Assembly (NCBI GenBank): GCA_046328225.1
Contig: JAXLWZ010000011.1
Coordinates: 72,398-136,397, forward strand
Source: Amarobacillus sp046328225
GTDB taxonomy: Bacteria; Chloroflexota; Dehalococcoidia; Tepidiformales; Tepidiformaceae
Reading direction: 5' to 3'
DNA: 64,000 nucleotides
How positions within the stretch are numbered: position 1 is the first letter of the stretch; each line of letters begins with the position of its first letter. Position numbers and translations under genes: made by a program. The notes under the pieces are model-generated. The model was given only the letters and a program-made list of their open reading frames with translations. It ran no database searches and had not been told where the DNA came from. Of the stretch, positions 62,133 to 64,000 are shown one piece after another.

Positions 62133-62474
62133 TTTCGATTTCGAGACGTATTCCACGAAAGGAGGGAGTGCCCGGCCGAGCTAGGCACCCCGGCGCGGCC
62201 CACCCGCCATTGGCGGCACGGGGCTGAAAGGGTGAATGGCACGGCGAAGAACCGAAACCCGAACACGGCAATCGAGGGAAAGCCCGGACCCGCCTCCGCC
62301 AGCGCCAGGAGAGGAGCGGCAGACGAGCGGGCGACCTCACCAGCAACTTCGCGTTCCTTGTGAGCGCGGCGCCCGCAGATCCGGGCGAGTCCGGAAACAA
62401 CCTCCGCCCGATTCGGGCGGCCCCGGGGAAACCCGGGGGGCACAGTCAGTCACACGACTGGAGAGGTAAGGAAC

Positions 62475-64000
62475 TTGAGTATTCAACCCGTCCATGTGGC
62501 GAAGTCGCGCCGGGGCCAGCTTGGCCTCGTGCTCGCTCTCGCCGCGATGGTCGCGGTGCTTGCGTCGTTCTGGACGTCCGCTTCGGCGACGTTCCCGTCG
62601 ACGACGGTGAGTTCGGTCGCGGTTACGGGGACGCCCTCTGGCGGCAGTCTCCTCACGTACACCGCGTCGATCACGCTCACCAATGGCACCACGACCGGTG
62701 CGGTGGCGTTCCGGGTCGCGAACCCGGCCAACGTCACCCTGACCGACGTCAGCGCCGTCGGCGCTGGCTACACGCTCGCGACCTGCGACGGCGCCATCGC
62801 TGGCGGCCTCACGGCCAGCGAGTGCGTCAGCGCCGCGGCCCTCACCGGTGCCCCAGCTGGCACGACCTACACGTTCACGGTCCAGGGCATCGTGAGCGGC
62901 CCCGGCGACCCCGGTGCCATCACGTTCCAGTGGGTCGACAGCGACAGCACGGTCCAGTCGGCCACCGGTGGTGCGCTGACGCGCTCGACCGCTGGCGCGA
63001 CCCCGGCCACGGCCACGAATGCCATCGGCGTCGCCGAGACCTTCGTGTTCACGCTTGCCGCGAACCAGACCTGCGCGGGCGACACCTCCGTTGTCGGTGG
63101 TGCGCTCCCGGACGACGCGACCGTGCAGTGCACCGCCGCCGACGTCTACAACCCGAATGGCCTGACCATCGTGTCCGGCCCGACCGTGACCGACCCGGAT
63201 GAGTCGGACACGACGCAGGTGACGGTCGTTGTCGCCCAGAACACGCCTGGCGTGTACACGATCGGCATCAACGGCAAGACCAACGCGGCCACCACGACGG
63301 TCCCGGCCGGCACGACCTTCACGAGCTCCCTTGGCACGAAGACCTTCGTCGTCGCTGAACTCCGCCACGTGGCCGACAACGCCACCTCGGTGGTGACGAC
63401 TGGCGAGACCTTCGGCGGCCAGGATGTTCAGAACAACGTTCGCGGCTCGCGCCACGTCGTCTGCTCGGTCGTTGCCGATACCGGCATCGTCACGAACACG
63501 ACGCCCGTTGCGATCGATATCCCGCTGACGCTTCCGAACACCCAGATCATCGTGACGCCGGGCGGCGGCTATAACGGCGCCGAGTCGGTGACGCAGCCGC
63601 AGAGCCCGACGTTCACGGACGTCCAGATCTTCGTTGGCAACGGCCGCCCGATCGGCGACATCGTGAATGGTGTCCCGGGCAACGGTGGTCTCGCCGGTGC
63701 GACCTGTTTCTCGTGGGTCTCCACGGGCGCGGGCGACCAGGAGATCTCGGTCAACTACGTCGCCGCTGACGGGGTCACCTCGGTCCATGTGGACTGGGAC
63801 TCGAACTCGAGCGGGAACGGCGAAGGCGCCGTGCGCGTGAACCGCGCGCTCATCAAGGAATGGAACGTTCTCGAAGACAGCACCGTCACCCTTTCGGGCG
63901 GCGCCACTGGCTCGGGCACGGGCGATTCCACGACCACCCCGGTTATCACCGGCAGCATCGGGCTCGTCCTGAACCCGGGCACCGGCCTGTACCAGACGGC
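62475..64000 (+). CDS. Large exported surface/S-layer-like protein (3' end beyond the window)
   Basis: A TTG start after GAGAGGTAAG opens LSIQPVHVAKSRRGQL and a signal helix (LGLVLALAAMVAVLASFW-TSASA). About 500 residues of Thr/Val/Gly-rich beta-type sequence follow, with few charged residues and repeated ITLTNGTTTG- and TVVVAQNTPG-like strands. The composition fits an S-layer or large adhesin. The long leader, strong ribosome binding site and C-rich codon choice suggest high expression. Open to the right edge. Confidence 0.7.
   Translation, partial: MSIQPVHVAKSRRGQLGLVLALAAMVAVLASFWTSASATFPSTTVSSVAVTGTPSGGSLLTYTASITLTNGTTTGAVAFRVANPANVTLTDVSAVGAGYTLATCDGAIAGGLTASECVSAAALTGAPAGTTYTFTVQGIVSGPGDPGAITFQWVDSDSTVQSATGGALTRSTAGATPATATNAIGVAETFVFTLAANQTCAGDTSVVGGALPDDATVQCTAADVYNPNGLTIVSGPTVTDPDESDTTQVTVVVAQNTPGVYTIGINGKTNAATTTVPAGTTFTSSLGTKTFVVAELRHVADNATSVVTTGETFGGQDVQNNVRGSRHVVCSVVADTGIVTNTTPVAIDIPLTLPNTQIIVTPGGGYNGAESVTQPQSPTFTDVQIFVGNGRPIGDIVNGVPGNGGLAGATCFSWVSTGAGDQEISVNYVAADGVTSVHVDWDSNSSGNGEGAVRVNRALIKEWNVLEDSTVTLSGGATGSGTGDSTTTPVITGSIGLVLNPGTGLYQT

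Noticed and set aside
62133..62474. c-di-GMP or other riboswitch in the surface-protein leader
   Set aside because: Structured and GC-rich, but I could not match any known riboswitch core.
62360..63202. A 280-residue plus-strand frame over the surface-protein gene
   Set aside because: Arg/His-rich shadow frame; the TTG-started frame has a signal peptide, ribosome binding site and continuous beta-type sequence.

Overview
The window is 64 kb of very GC-rich bacterial chromosome with dense, mostly short operons. Lipoprotein-type signal peptides, a coenzyme F420 gene (cofC), several candidate F420- or flavin-dependent enzymes, a possible inositol-phosphate solute pair and the gene content suggest a thermophilic Chloroflexota lineage (Dehalococcoidia/Tepidiformia-like). 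The phylum is an inference from gene content; no rRNA is present to confirm it.

Layout. 0-16 kb: small metabolic genes (alcohol dehydrogenase, metallo-beta-lactamase-fold hydrolases, two glycosyltransferases, cofC, a DsbA-like protein, nitroreductases, a HAD phosphatase). 16.4-20.1 kb: alanine racemase and a lytic transglycosylase, divergent. 20.2-28.1 kb: the conserved origin-proximal set rpmH-rnpA-yidD, a cluster of five parS-like sites, a beta-propeller lipoprotein, yidC, jag/khpB, a PfkB kinase, parA, parB and a RidA-like gene. dnaA is not in the window. 28.2-38.7 kb: a VapC-type toxin pair, a PAC2 protein, a luciferase-like oxidoreductase, a TPR protein, an AlkD-like protein, an EamA transporter, a degenerate GGDEF protein, tRNA-Gly(CCC), PPOX and CBS proteins. 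38.8-42.8 kb: a MacAB-like ABC export operon. 43-50 kb: a TIM-barrel hydrolase, MOSC, a possible toxin/antitoxin pair and metH. 50-54 kb: a cupredoxin-like protein, a zinc ribbon, a radical SAM protein and a Uma2 nuclease. 54-58 kb: hemC, hemL and two exported proteins in a patch dense with frameshifts, probably sequence error. 58.7-61.5 kb: a DUF192 protein, a CDP-alcohol phosphotransferase with a nucleotidyltransferase (possible di-inositol-phosphate pair), and a PA14-like protein. 62.5 kb to the end: the start of a large exported surface protein.

The most unusual feature is a dispersed system of intergenic elements built from 7-bp units. At least seven heptamer families (AGCTGTT, GGCCGTC, GGGAACT, GAGAAAA, GAGGAAT, GGCTCGA, CAGCACT) recur at about 20 places. 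Many copies are inverted pairs around a short conserved core, either GTGRCCA-type or GGGGYYGATCCCC/GGGGTARCCCC-type. The same core occurs with different arm families. Arms begin at or across stop codons, often between convergent genes, and two elements lie beside duplicated 3' ends of the neighbouring gene.

A second recurring pattern is a TANNNT -10 hexamer only 6-8 nt before the start codon of about 17 genes, implying that leaderless mRNAs are common here. Genes without this pattern often have a clear purine-rich ribosome binding site.
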